A DNA stretch of 64,000 bases from assembly GCF_000067165.1 (NCBI RefSeq), contig NC_010162.1, positions 7,385,001 to 7,449,000 of the forward strand, in the 5' to 3' direction. How positions within the stretch are numbered: the stretch's first letter is position 1; every line of letters starts with the position of its first letter. Source of the stretch: Sorangium cellulosum So ce56 (GTDB taxonomy: Bacteria > Myxococcota_A > Polyangia > Polyangiales > Polyangiaceae). Shown piece by piece: positions 25,517 through 34,303 of the stretch. The translations under genes and the position numbers were made by a program. The notes under the pieces are model-generated. The model made no database searches. It had not been told where the DNA came from and saw only the letters and a list, made by a program, of their open reading frames with translations.

Positions 25517-26383
25517 ATGAGCTATGCACACGGCACCCCGCCCGAAGGCGCGGCAGCGGATTGGACGATTCCCCAGCGTTGGGAGCGCTACAGCGCGGCC
25601 GAGCACGCGCTGTGGGACCGGCTGTTCGATCGGCAGGCCAAGCTACTCCCGGCCCGCGCCGCGCCCGAGTTCCTGGCCGGGCTCGATGTGTTGCGTCTAG
25701 GCGACAGCGGAATCCCGAACTTCGACGCGCTCTCCGAACGCCTGATGAATGCGACCGGCTGGCAGGTGGTGGCGGTGCCGGGCCTGATTCCCGACGATGT
25801 GTTCTTCGAACATCTGGCGAACCGCCGCTTCGTCGCCGGCAACTTCATCCGCACGCCCGAGCAGCTCGACTATCTGCAGGAGCCGGACGTCTTCCACGAC
25901 GTGTTCGGCCACGTCCCCCTGCTGGCGAACCCCGTCTTCGCCGATTACATGCAGGCCTATGGCCAGGGCGGCCAGCGGGCGAACGGGCTCGGCGCGATCC
26001 AGCGGCTGGCGCGCCTTTACTGGTACACGGTCGAGTTCGGGCTGATACAGAGCGCAGAGGGCCTGCGCATCTATGGCGCAGGGATCGTCTCCTCGCACGG
26101 CGAATCGATCTTTGCGCTCGACGATCCCTCGCCCAATCGGGTCGGCTTCGATCTGCTGCGGCTGATGCGCACCCGCTATCGAATCGACGATTACCAGCAG
26201 AGCTATTTCGTGATCGACAGCTTCGAGGATCTCCTCCGCCAGACGCTCGAGACCGACTTCGCGCCCCTCTACGAACAGGTCGCCCAGCTGACGGACATCG
26301 CGCCGGCCGACGTGCTGCCGGAGGATCGGATCTACACACGCGGCACGCAGGCCTACGCGCTCGCGAAGGGGGTTGCGGGATAA
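25517..26383 (+). CDS. phhA: phenylalanine 4-monooxygenase
   Basis: Iron- and tetrahydrobiopterin-dependent hydroxylation of L-Phe to L-Tyr. The product is 288 residues, the normal bacterial length, from ATG 25517 (an in-frame ATG about 55 bp upstream is possible; neither has a good ribosome-binding site). The two iron-ligand His are in FHDVFGHVPLL and the Glu in YWYTVEFGL; IYGAGIVSSHGES is the conserved catalytic loop. Leu codons are mostly CTG here, while the neighbouring genes prefer CTC, and the product resembles alphaproteobacterial forms, so acquisition by transfer is plausible. No pterin-carbinolamine dehydratase gene is adjacent. Confidence 0.92.
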   Translation: MSYAHGTPPEGAAADWTIPQRWERYSAAEHALWDRLFDRQAKLLPARAAPEFLAGLDVLRLGDSGIPNFDALSERLMNATGWQVVAVPGLIPDDVFFEHLANRRFVAGNFIRTPEQLDYLQEPDVFHDVFGHVPLLANPVFADYMQAYGQGGQRANGLGAIQRLARLYWYTVEFGLIQSAEGLRIYGAGIVSSHGESIFALDDPSPNRVGFDLLRLMRTRYRIDDYQQSYFVIDSFEDLLRQTLETDFAPLYEQVAQLTDIAPADVLPEDRIYTRGTQAYALAKGVAG

Positions 26384-26442
26384 GGCATCCCCTTACTCGA
26401 CCTCGAAGAAATGGCCGAGGGGTCCTGTGCCCTCGACCGGGC

Positions 26443-27882
26443 TCACATCGAGTAGGCGCCGCCCTGCCCCGCCGCAGCGGGGGCCTCGGCGGGGGACTCC
26501 CCCTCGCGGAGCTCTTCCACCGCCTTCGCGTGCTCGGAGAGCGCCGGCAGCGCCTGCGGGTCGTAGTCGGGCGCGACCCAGAAGACCTCTGGCGCGGGCC
26601 TGTACTCGCTCGAATAGCTGCGCTCCGAGGCCCTGCCGTCCTTGTAACGGACGGTGACGAAGGACCTCACGTCGTAGCCGCACGAGCCCTTCTGGTGGCG
26701 CTTCACCTTGCCCTCGGCGAGCTCGGACTTCACGTAGATGCGCCGGATGAAATCGTCGGTGTGCTCGGCCGAGACGTGATGTTGGACCTCCGCCACCGGG
26801 TCTCCGCCCAGGATCTCGACGCGGAGCACCGTCGGCTCGGGGAGATACGCGTGGATCATGATCGGGAACGGGAGCGTGTTCTTGATCTTCAGGTCCGACT
26901 CCGGGTAGGTCACCATCGCGTCGAGCCCCATGGGGATGTAGGCGCTCGGGCGGGAGTGGCTCTGGCGGTCGGGCGTGTCGAGCGCGCCGAAGAGCGACGC
27001 GGCGTAGAGCGTGCTCGAGACCTGACACGTCCCCCCGCCGTAGCCGGGGACGGTCTCGTCCCCCAGGATCTCCGGGGCGATCGTGAACCCGTTCTTGGCC
27101 GTCCGGGGGCCGACATGGGCGTTGAACGAGAAGGTATCGCCCGGGGCCAGGATGGTGCCGTCGATCTTGGAGGCGGCGTTCCTGATGTTGCGGGCGCGCC
27201 CCGCCTCCTTGCCGTGGTGCTTGAACTTCGTCTCGTAGGCCGCGACGACCCTGGTGACGTCGACGCTCACCAGGTCGGCGACGACGACCTGCGGCAAGAT
27301 CTGCCGGACGGCGAGCTCGATGAGCTCCTCGTCGCCGTGCTCCCCGGCCCGCAGCGCCGCGAGGGACGCCTCGACATCGAGCGCCCGGCCGGCCTGCTCC
27401 GGGATCTTGCGCCGGTTCGCGAGGTCGAGCCGCGCGTCCACGGGCGCCCGGTAGATCTGCGGAGCGAGCCGCTCGAGGAACGCCCGCGCCCGCGGCTCAT
27501 CGACGGCCCAGGTGAGCGGCACGTCGATCTCGCCGCGCCGCGCCCCTCGAGCCTCGCGGAGCCGCCGCGCCCAGGGCCCCTCGTGGCCGACGCGCCGCGC
27601 CGCCGCGAGCGTCTCGTCGACGTCGACCTCGACGCCCGCCTCACCGAGCGTGGCGGTGAGCTCCACGTCGTCGTGGCGCAGCCGGACCACGCGCTCGCGA
27701 AGCGCGTCGCGCCGCGCCGCGAGCCAGGCCGCCGGCGCGGCGCCGTCCGGCAGGAAGCGCTCGCCGACCGAGAGGCCGCGGACCACCGGAGAGGTCGGCA
27801 ACACATGGCGCACCCCCACGGCGGCGCCCACGCCGGCCGACCCGCCGAGCGCCAAGACCAGAACGAGGGCCCTCGTATCCAC
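26443..27882 (-). CDS. VanW-family exported protein
   Basis: The product is 479 residues. An N-terminal membrane anchor or signal (ALVLVLALGGSAGVGAAVGV) precedes a putative peptidoglycan-binding-like region at about 60-240 (YoaR/PG_binding_4 style). The VanW domain follows at about 250-390: RNIRNAASKIDGTILAPGDT, then PGYGGGTCQVSSTLYAASLF. The C-terminal region is G5-like (HQKGSCGYDVRSFVTVRYKD) with an Ala/Pro tail. VanW was named from glycopeptide resistance clusters, but its biochemical role is unknown; a cell-envelope role is the general view. It stands alone. Confidence 0.85.
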   Translation of the reverse strand: MDTRALVLVLALGGSAGVGAAVGVRHVLPTSPVVRGLSVGERFLPDGAAPAAWLAARRDALRERVVRLRHDDVELTATLGEAGVEVDVDETLAAARRVGHEGPWARRLREARGARRGEIDVPLTWAVDEPRARAFLERLAPQIYRAPVDARLDLANRRKIPEQAGRALDVEASLAALRAGEHGDEELIELAVRQILPQVVVADLVSVDVTRVVAAYETKFKHHGKEAGRARNIRNAASKIDGTILAPGDTFSFNAHVGPRTAKNGFTIAPEILGDETVPGYGGGTCQVSSTLYAASLFGALDTPDRQSHSRPSAYIPMGLDAMVTYPESDLKIKNTLPFPIMIHAYLPEPTVLRVEILGGDPVAEVQHHVSAEHTDDFIRRIYVKSELAEGKVKRHQKGSCGYDVRSFVTVRYKDGRASERSYSSEYRPAPEVFWVAPDYDPQALPALSEHAKAVEELREGESPAEAPAAAGQGGAYSM

Positions 27883-27981
27883 GGCAGCTCGCCATGGTAG
27901 CCGGATCGCGGACGACCTGGAAGATCGCTAAACCGTCGAGAAGAGAAAAAACCGCCATGGCGCCAAGGACGCCAAGCAGCC

Positions 27982-28182
27982 TCAGCCGCCGCCGACGAAA
28001 TGGACGATCTCGACCACGTCCCCCTCGGCGAGCTCGGCGGCCGTGTGCTCGGCGCGTGGCACCACCTCGCCGTTGCGCTCCACCGCCACCGGCCCCTCGG
28101 TCAGCCCGAGCAGCTCGACGAGCCTCCGCACCGTGAGCGCCGCGGGCACATCGCGCGCTTCCCCGTTCACCCTGATGTTCAT
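27982..28182 (-). CDS. thiS: ThiS-like sulfur carrier protein
   Basis: A 66-residue ubiquitin-fold carrier that ends in the required Gly-Gly (VEIVHFVGGG), the site of adenylation and thiocarboxylation for thiazole synthesis. The start MNIRVNGEARDV and the strand LVELLGLTEGPVAVERNG are typical. ATG 28182 has GAGG upstream and overlaps the stop of the preceding gene by 4 nt. thiG, thiF and thiE are not in this window, so the carrier is separated from its partners. A MoaD-type carrier is a less likely alternative. Confidence 0.85.
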   Translation of the reverse strand: MNIRVNGEARDVPAALTVRRLVELLGLTEGPVAVERNGEVVPRAEHTAAELAEGDVVEIVHFVGGG

Positions 28183-28763
28183 GGCTTCCTCACCTCTCGC
28201 ATCACCAAGCGCGCCGCGACTTCCGGCGGCTCGACGGCCTCCCCGGCGAGCGCCGCCCGGAAGCGCCGCGCGTTCTCCACGTAGCCCGCGGCGCCCAGCT
28301 TCCCGAGCTCGGCCTGGTCCGGCCGCACCTCGCCCACGACCCGGGCCGGGTTGCCGCGCACCATCGAGCGCGGCGGGATCACCCGCCCCGGCGGCACCAC
28401 CGCGCCCGCCGCGATCACCGAGCACTCGCCGATCTCGACGTTGTCGAGCACGATGCTGCCCATCCCGATCAGGCACCCGTCCCCGACGCGGCAGCCGTGC
28501 AGGATCGCGCTGTGCCCGATGGTCACGTCGGCGCCGACGATCGTCTGCGAGACGCCGCCCGTCAGGTGCAGGCACGCGAGATCCTGCACGTTGGTCCGCG
28601 GGCCGACGCGGATCGCGCCGATGTCCCCGCGCAGCACCGCGCCGAACCACACGCTCGCCTCGTCGCCGAGCTCGACGTCGCCGATCACCGTCGCGTTCGG
28701 CGCGAGGAACACGTCGCGCCCGAGCCGCGGGGACACCCCGCCCAGGTCCAGGATGAGCGCCAC
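28179..28763 (-). CDS. gamma-carbonic-anhydrase-like left-handed beta-helix protein
   Basis: The product is 194 residues from GTG 28763, which lies 1 nt after the miaB stop. The hexapeptide repeat helix is clear (ATVIGDVELGDEASVWFGAV, VGADVTIGHSAILHGC, VGDGCLIGMGSIVLDNVEIG). Candidate zinc His residues are in CLHL and GHSAILH, spaced as in gamma-class carbonic anhydrases (YrdA, PaaY). A C-terminal helix (RRFRAALAGEAVEPPEVAAR) follows. It may be a carbonic anhydrase or a CoA-thioester-related metalloenzyme. It is the middle gene of miaB - this gene - thiS. Confidence 0.85.
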   Translation of the reverse strand: MALILDLGGVSPRLGRDVFLAPNATVIGDVELGDEASVWFGAVLRGDIGAIRVGPRTNVQDLACLHLTGGVSQTIVGADVTIGHSAILHGCRVGDGCLIGMGSIVLDNVEIGECSVIAAGAVVPPGRVIPPRSMVRGNPARVVGEVRPDQAELGKLGAAGYVENARRFRAALAGEAVEPPEVAARLVMREVRKP

Positions 28764-28764
28764 G

Positions 28765-30261
28765 TCAGCCGCCCTCGGCGGCGACCACCGGCAGCGAGCG
28801 CCGGGCGGGCCGCGGCTCCAGGCCGCCCCGCTGCCGCGGCCGGGCCGCGGCGCGCGCCGCCTCGGTGAGCTCGGCCTGCAGCGAGTGCTTGTTCGCCCGC
28901 GCGATCGAGACCTCGACGACCTCGCCGAGCAGATCGAGCTCCCCGGCGCCGTCGATGTGCGCGATCTCGTGGCGCCCCGTCCGGCCGGACCAGAGCGCGC
29001 CGCCGGCACCGCCGTGACCCCGCTCCTTGTCGCGCCCCTCGACGAGCACCTCCTGCGTCGTCCCCACGAGGGCCGACAGGTGGGCCGCGAGCAGCGCCTC
29101 GCTCTCCTCGAACAGGCGCGCGAGCCGCTCGCCCTTCACGCCCTCGGGCACGTCGTCCGGCAGCTTCAGCGCGGGCGTGTGCGGCCGACGCGAGTACTTG
29201 AAGCCGAACAGCCCCTTGAACCCCACCTCGCGCACGAGCGACAGCGTCGCCGCGAAGTCGTCCTCCGTCTCGCCCGGGAAGCCGACGATGATGTCGGTCG
29301 AGAGCGTCAGGCCCGGGACCGCCTCCACGAGCGCCCGCGTCCTCGCGACGTACTCGGCGCGCGTGTAGCGGCGGATCATCCGCCGGAGGACCCGATCGCT
29401 GCCCGACTGCACCGGCATGTGCACGTGGCGCGGCAGCACCGGGAGCTCGGCGTGGGCGAGGACGAGCGAGGGCGTGAGGTGCCGCGGGTGCGGGCTCGTG
29501 TAGCGCAGGCGTGCGAGGCCGGGGACGTCGGCCGCGACGCGCCGGAGCAGCGCCGCGAACTCGCTCTCGTCCGGGTCGTCCGCGCTCGCGCCCGGGGCCC
29601 GCGGCAGGGCGCCGAGCGGGTCGCGGTAGCTGTTCACCGTCTGGCCGAGCAGCGTGACCTCGCGCGTCCCCGCCGCCACGAGCGCCGCGATCTCGGCGAC
29701 GATCTCGTCGCTCGGCCGGTACCGCTCCGGCCCGCGGGTGTGGGGGACGATGCAGAACGAGCAGCGCTCGTCGCAGCCCTTCATGACGGTCACGAACGCC
29801 GTCGGCGCGGCGCGCGGCGAGGAGGAGGACGAGGGCGACGGCGGCGACGCGACGAGGAACCGGGGCGCGTCGAGGTCGAACACCGTGCGCGCGATCGGCA
29901 GCCCGCCGATCGCGAGGTCGCCGAGCAGGCCGGGCAGCTCCGGGATGTTGTCGGGCCCCACCACGACGTCGATCGCGCGCATCTGCTTGAGGAGGCGCTC
30001 CCCCTCCTGCTGCGCCACGCAGCCCGCCACGACGAGCACCCGGTCCGCGCGCTCCCGCTTCCAGCGCGCGAGCCGACCCACCTCGCTCCGCAGCTTCTGC
30101 TCGGCCTTCTCGCGCACGCTGCACGTGTTGAGCACGAGCACGTCCGCCTCGTCGGCGCTGCCGGCCTCCGTGTAGCCTGCGCAGCGGAGCACGTCGTGCA
30201 TCCGCTCGGAGTCGTGCACGTTCATCTGGCAGCCGAACGTCGTGATGGAATACCGGGGCAT
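28765..30261 (-). CDS. miaB: tRNA-2-methylthio-N6-dimethylallyladenosine synthase
   Basis: Adds the methylthio group to i6A37 of tRNAs. The product is 498 residues from ATG 30261; the extension of the frame to 30432 is rejected because SITTFGCQMNVHDSE is the family's usual N-terminus. The first cluster uses Cys in FGCQMNVHDS, LNTCSVRE and VAGCVAQQEG. The radical SAM cluster is GCDERCSFCIVPHTRGPERY. The RNA-binding TRAM region is near the C-terminus (TQEVLVEGRDKERG). A short Ser/Pro insert (PSPSSSSSPRAAP) sits before the radical SAM domain. It leads a tight operon with the gamma-carbonic-anhydrase-like gene and thiS. Confidence 0.93.
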   Translation of the reverse strand: MPRYSITTFGCQMNVHDSERMHDVLRCAGYTEAGSADEADVLVLNTCSVREKAEQKLRSEVGRLARWKRERADRVLVVAGCVAQQEGERLLKQMRAIDVVVGPDNIPELPGLLGDLAIGGLPIARTVFDLDAPRFLVASPPSPSSSSSPRAAPTAFVTVMKGCDERCSFCIVPHTRGPERYRPSDEIVAEIAALVAAGTREVTLLGQTVNSYRDPLGALPRAPGASADDPDESEFAALLRRVAADVPGLARLRYTSPHPRHLTPSLVLAHAELPVLPRHVHMPVQSGSDRVLRRMIRRYTRAEYVARTRALVEAVPGLTLSTDIIVGFPGETEDDFAATLSLVREVGFKGLFGFKYSRRPHTPALKLPDDVPEGVKGERLARLFEESEALLAAHLSALVGTTQEVLVEGRDKERGHGGAGGALWSGRTGRHEIAHIDGAGELDLLGEVVEVSIARANKHSLQAELTEAARAAARPRQRGGLEPRPARRSLPVVAAEGG

Positions 30262-30509
30262 CGAAGCGATGAACGCTCTAACAGAAGGGGCCCGAGGCCG
30301 CCACCTCGCGCGCCAGGAGCCCCGCCGTCGACGCCGCGCGAGCCCTCCCCCCATCGTCAACCCCCCCCGCGCGGCACCCCCGACCCCGCGCCGATCGACG
30401 CGCGCGGGGCCGCTCCAGCGTCGGCGCGACAACAGCCGGCGCCACGCGCCGCCAAAAGGACACTGACGCGGCGCAGTACCATGTTAACAATCGGCTCGGG
30501 AGGAGACCG

Positions 30510-32354
30510 ATGGCGAAACTGGAGAACCTGGTAGACCTGCTCGATCGCGCGCTGAAGCTTCATGGCCACCGGCCGCTGTTCGGGACAAAGACCGATGGCC
30601 GCTGGGACTGGATCACGTATGCGGAGTTCGGGCAGCTCGTCGCCAGGTTCCGCGGTGGGCTGGCGTCGCTCGGCGTCCAGCGGGGGGATCGGGTGGCCCT
30701 CATTTCCAACAACCGCGTCGAGTGGGCGGTCTCGGCGTACGCCTGCTTCAGCATGGGAGTCGCCGTCGTGCCGATGTACGAGGCGCAGCTCCCGAGCGAG
30801 TGGGCGTTCATCATCAACGATTGCGAGGCCGTGGCCGCGATCGTCGCCACGCCGCAGATCTACGGCAAATGCAAGGATCTCCCCGAGAAGGCGCCCTCGC
30901 TGAAGCACGTTGTCTGTCTGTTCGACCCCGACGGGGCGAGGGACGGCGTCCCCGGCGCGAAGACCAGCTCGTACAAGGAGCTCCTCGCCGCGGGTGAGGG
31001 GAGCCCGGCCCCGGCCATCCAGCCGACATCGAAGGACACGGCGTGCCTCATCTACACGTCGGGCACGACCGGCAACCCCAAGGGGGTGATCCTGTCGCAC
31101 GGCAACATCGCCTCCAACGTCTGCGCGGTGCTGGATCTCATCCCCTTCGGCGGCGACGATCGGAGCCTGTCGTTCCTCCCGTGGGCCCACTCGTTCGGCC
31201 ACACCGGCGAGCTCCACGTGATGATCACGGTGGGCGCGTCGATGGCGCTGAGCGAGTCGGTCGACAAGATCCTCGCGAACCTCGGCGAGGTGCGCCCCAC
31301 CGTGCTGATGAGCGTCCCGCGGATCTTCAACCGCATCTACGAGGGCGTGCAGAAGAAGATGGCGGGGAAGCCCGCCGTCATCCAGGCCCTGTTCCGCGCC
31401 GGGCTGCGCGCCGCGAAGAAGAAGCAGCAGGGCGAGCCCCTCGGCCTCGCCGAGCGGCTCACGCTCGTCGCGGCGGACCGCGTCATCTTCTCGACGATAC
31501 GCGCCAGTGTCGGCGGCAGGCTGAAGTACGCCATCAGCGGCGGGGCGGCGCTCGCCTATCAGGTGGCCGAGTTCGTCGACGCGCTCGGCATCACCGTCTA
31601 CGAGGGCTACGGCCTCACGGAGACATCGCCCGTCGCCACCGTGAACTACCCGGGAGCCCGCCGCCTCGGCAGCGTGGGCAAGCCGATCCCGGGCGTGAAG
31701 ATCGTCATCGACAGGTCGGAGACCCACGACCCGAAGCAGGGAGAGATCGTCATCTACGGCCCGAACGTCATGGTGGGCTACTACAAGCGCGACGAGGAGA
31801 ACAAGGCCGTCTTCACGGAGGATGGCGGCTTCCGCACGGGCGATCTGGGCTACCTCGACGACGACGGCTACCTCTTCGTCACGGGCCGCATCAAGGAGCA
31901 GTACAAGCTGGAGAACGGCAAGTACGTCGCGCCGGCCCCGCTCGAGGAGAAGATCAAGCTCTCTCCGCTGATCAACGGCGCGATGATCTACGGCGACAAC
32001 CGCCCCTTCAACGTGGCGGTGATCGCGCCCGAGATGGCGGCGCTGACGGAATGGGCGCGGGCCGAGGGGCTCTCGTTCGAGTCGACGGAGACGATGCTGA
32101 AGCACCCGCGGGTGGTCGCGCACGTCCAGGCGGAGGTCGACAGGTACGCGTCCGATTTCAAGTCCTTCGAGAAGATCAGGCAGATCGCCCTCACGGCCGA
32201 GGATTTCACGGCGGAGAACGGGATGCTCACGCCGACCCTGAAGCTGAAGCGGCGCGTGGCGCTCCAGAAGTACGGGCCCGCGCTCGAGGCGCTCTACGGC
32301 GGCGCGGGCGGCGCGGAGAAAACCGCTGCGCGCGACGCCGCGCAGCCCGGCTGA
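30510..32354 (+). CDS. long-chain acyl-CoA synthetase (FadD15 type)
   Basis: ATP-dependent activation of fatty acids to acyl-CoA via acyl-adenylate. The product is 614 residues with GGAGGAG just before the ATG. Motifs are ACLIYTSGTTGNPKGVILSH (P-loop of the adenylating fold), VYEGYGLTETSPVA, GFRTGDLGYLDDDGYLFVTG and ENGKYVAPAPLEEKIKLSP. The length and order fit the large bacterial/eukaryotic long-chain enzymes rather than short-chain acetyl-CoA synthetases. The last 15 residues (AEKTAARDAAQPG) are a low-complexity tail. It may feed beta-oxidation or complex lipid synthesis. Confidence 0.9.
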   Translation: MAKLENLVDLLDRALKLHGHRPLFGTKTDGRWDWITYAEFGQLVARFRGGLASLGVQRGDRVALISNNRVEWAVSAYACFSMGVAVVPMYEAQLPSEWAFIINDCEAVAAIVATPQIYGKCKDLPEKAPSLKHVVCLFDPDGARDGVPGAKTSSYKELLAAGEGSPAPAIQPTSKDTACLIYTSGTTGNPKGVILSHGNIASNVCAVLDLIPFGGDDRSLSFLPWAHSFGHTGELHVMITVGASMALSESVDKILANLGEVRPTVLMSVPRIFNRIYEGVQKKMAGKPAVIQALFRAGLRAAKKKQQGEPLGLAERLTLVAADRVIFSTIRASVGGRLKYAISGGAALAYQVAEFVDALGITVYEGYGLTETSPVATVNYPGARRLGSVGKPIPGVKIVIDRSETHDPKQGEIVIYGPNVMVGYYKRDEENKAVFTEDGGFRTGDLGYLDDDGYLFVTGRIKEQYKLENGKYVAPAPLEEKIKLSPLINGAMIYGDNRPFNVAVIAPEMAALTEWARAEGLSFESTETMLKHPRVVAHVQAEVDRYASDFKSFEKIRQIALTAEDFTAENGMLTPTLKLKRRVALQKYGPALEALYGGAGGAEKTAARDAAQPG

Positions 32355-32414
32355 GCCTCCCGCGCCCCCGACCGGCGGTCCCCCGCCGCTCCCCCTCCGC
32401 GACCTGCCGTCCCC

Positions 32415-32489
32415 CGTCCACGCCCTCTCCCCTCCCGCCCGTCCACGCCCTCTCCCCTCCCGCCCGTCCACGCCCTCTCCCCTCCCGGC
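32415..32489. repeat. three 25-bp tandem repeats
   Basis: The unit CGTCCACGCCCTCTCCCCTC plus CCGCC repeats at 32415, 32440 and 32465, essentially without mismatches until the last copy. It lies between the acyl-CoA synthetase and proline iminopeptidase genes and codes for nothing evident. Confidence 0.85.
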
Positions 32490-32557
32490 GCGCCTTCGCG
32501 TACGCTGGACGCGCCGGCGCGCGCGACGCGCGACGTCGACCGACGAACGGGAGCGGC

Positions 32558-33520
32558 ATGACGACGACAGGCACCCAGAGGCGAACGCTGTATCCCGAGA
32601 TCGAGCCGTACCGCGCCGGGAGGCTGCGCGTCTCCGATCTTCACGAGATCTATTTCGAGGAGTCGGGCAATCCGCGCGGCAAGCCGGTGGTCTTCGTGCA
32701 CGGCGGCCCCGGGGGCGGCACGGAGCCGAAGCAGCGGCGCTTCTTCGACCCGGCGGCCTACCGGATCGTGCTCTTCGACCAGCGGGGCTGCGGCAGGAGC
32801 ACGCCGTACGCGTGCCTGGAGGAGAACACCACCTGGCACCTCGTCGCGGACATGGAGGCGCTCCGCGAGCACCTCGGGATCGAGCGCTGGCAGGTGTTCG
32901 GCGGCTCGTGGGGGAGCACGCTGTCGCTGGCCTACGCCGAGCGGCACCCGGAGCGCGTGACGGAGCTCGTGCTGCGCGGCATCTTCCTCCTGCGGAAGCA
33001 GGAGCTCGACTGGTTCTATCAGCGGGGCGCGAGCGCCATCTTCCCCGACGCGTGGGAGGAGTACCTCGCGTTCATCCCCGAGCCCGAGCGGGACGACCTG
33101 CTCACGGCGTACCACCGGCGCCTCACGAGCCCGGACCCCGGGTTGCAGCAGCGGGCGGCGCGCGCGTGGAGCGTCTGGGAGGGGCGGACGAGCTGCCTGT
33201 TCACGAACCACGAGCTCGTCGCGAAGACGTCAGGTGATGCGTTCGCCCTCGCGTTCGCCCGGATCGAGTGCCACTATTTCATGAACAAGGGCTTCTTCAC
33301 GACGGAGACGCAGCTGCTCGACGACGTGCACCGGATCCGCCATATCCCGACCGTCATCGTGCAGGGCCGCTACGATGTGGTCTGTCCGCCGGAGAGCGCG
33401 TGGGCGCTCCACCGCGCGTTCCCCGAGTCCGATCTGCGCATCGTGGCGGACGCGGGGCACTCGGCGATGGAGCCGGGCATCCTGCACGAGCTGGTCGAGG
33501 CGACCGACCGGTTCCGTTGA
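32558..33520 (+). CDS. pip: proline iminopeptidase
   Basis: Alpha/beta-hydrolase that removes N-terminal proline from peptides in the cytoplasm. The product is 320 residues. The oxyanion motif is VFVHGGPGGGTEPKQRRFFD, the nucleophile elbow GGSWGSTLSLAYAE, the acid GRYDVVCPP and the His AGHSAMEPG. DQRGCGRSTPYACLEENTTW is diagnostic for the S33 proline iminopeptidases. ATG 32558 has GGGAG upstream. It stands alone after a short tandem-repeat array. Confidence 0.93.
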   Translation: MTTTGTQRRTLYPEIEPYRAGRLRVSDLHEIYFEESGNPRGKPVVFVHGGPGGGTEPKQRRFFDPAAYRIVLFDQRGCGRSTPYACLEENTTWHLVADMEALREHLGIERWQVFGGSWGSTLSLAYAERHPERVTELVLRGIFLLRKQELDWFYQRGASAIFPDAWEEYLAFIPEPERDDLLTAYHRRLTSPDPGLQQRAARAWSVWEGRTSCLFTNHELVAKTSGDAFALAFARIECHYFMNKGFFTTETQLLDDVHRIRHIPTVIVQGRYDVVCPPESAWALHRAFPESDLRIVADAGHSAMEPGILHELVEATDRFR

Positions 33521-33802
33521 CCGGCGGTCGACGAGCGCGGCCGCGGCGGCGCGGCCGAGCTCGGTGGATACGCCGGGTACACCAAACACCGTATTTCGCG
33601 GTAAACCACCTCCCGAGCGCCGATCGCCCGCTCCCGCTCTCCACGAATTCAGGCCGCGCGCAGGTTGTCGAGCCTGCTGGAGCCCGCCTCTCGGGGTGCG
33701 ATCCGGCCGAATCACGCCGGACTCGGCCCTCCGGCCGCTTGCGCCGCGTCGGGTCGGTCTTTAACGTAAACCAAGGGAAGGTTGATTCCCCCGTGGAGGC
33801 TT

Positions 33803-34303
33803 ATGGCAAAGAAGGCAGCACGGAAGACATGGATCCTGGTCTCCGACGCAAGCCGTGCCCAGCTCTATCGTGAAGAGCCTGCTGGCAAGGGCTTTACCCT
33901 GCTCGAGTCGTACAACCATGACGAGAGCCGGGCGCGCGTGCGGGATCTGATGGCCGACGCGCACGGCCGCAAGCCGAACGGCACCTCCGGCGGGAACAGC
34001 AGCCCTGTCGGCGGCCCGGGGGGTCAGTACCTCGGCCGTCCCGGCGCCGCCCCCGACACCGATCCCAAGGAGGTCGAGAAGCAGAAGTTCGCCCAGGAGC
34101 TCGCGGAGGTGCTGGAGAAGGGGCTGAACGAGCACGCCTACGAGACGCTGGTGCTCGTCGCGCCGCCGCACTTCCTCGGCCTGCTCCGCGGCGCGGTGAG
34201 CAAGCAGGTCAGTAACCACATCGAGACGAGCGTGGACAAGGACCTGAGCTGGCTGGACGGCCCCCGGCTCACGGAGCGGCTGCGCGAGCTGCGGGCCGGA
34301 TAG
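33803..34303 (+). CDS. host-attachment (AtsE-like) family protein
   Basis: The product is 166 residues from ATG 33803 (a TTG at 33782 is an alternative). The N-terminal strand KTWILVSDASRAQLYREE and the late segment YETLVLVAPPHFLGLLRGAV, VDKDLSWLDGPRLTERLREL match the family named for a plant-attachment gene of agrobacteria. The fold resembles eRF1/pelota domain 2 and the molecular role is unknown. A Gly/Pro-rich insert is present at about 60-95 (GGNSSPVGGPGGQYLGRPGA). Its last 35 nt overlap the end of the convergent FadL-like gene. Confidence 0.8.
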   Translation: MAKKAARKTWILVSDASRAQLYREEPAGKGFTLLESYNHDESRARVRDLMADAHGRKPNGTSGGNSSPVGGPGGQYLGRPGAAPDTDPKEVEKQKFAQELAEVLEKGLNEHAYETLVLVAPPHFLGLLRGAVSKQVSNHIETSVDKDLSWLDGPRLTERLRELRAG

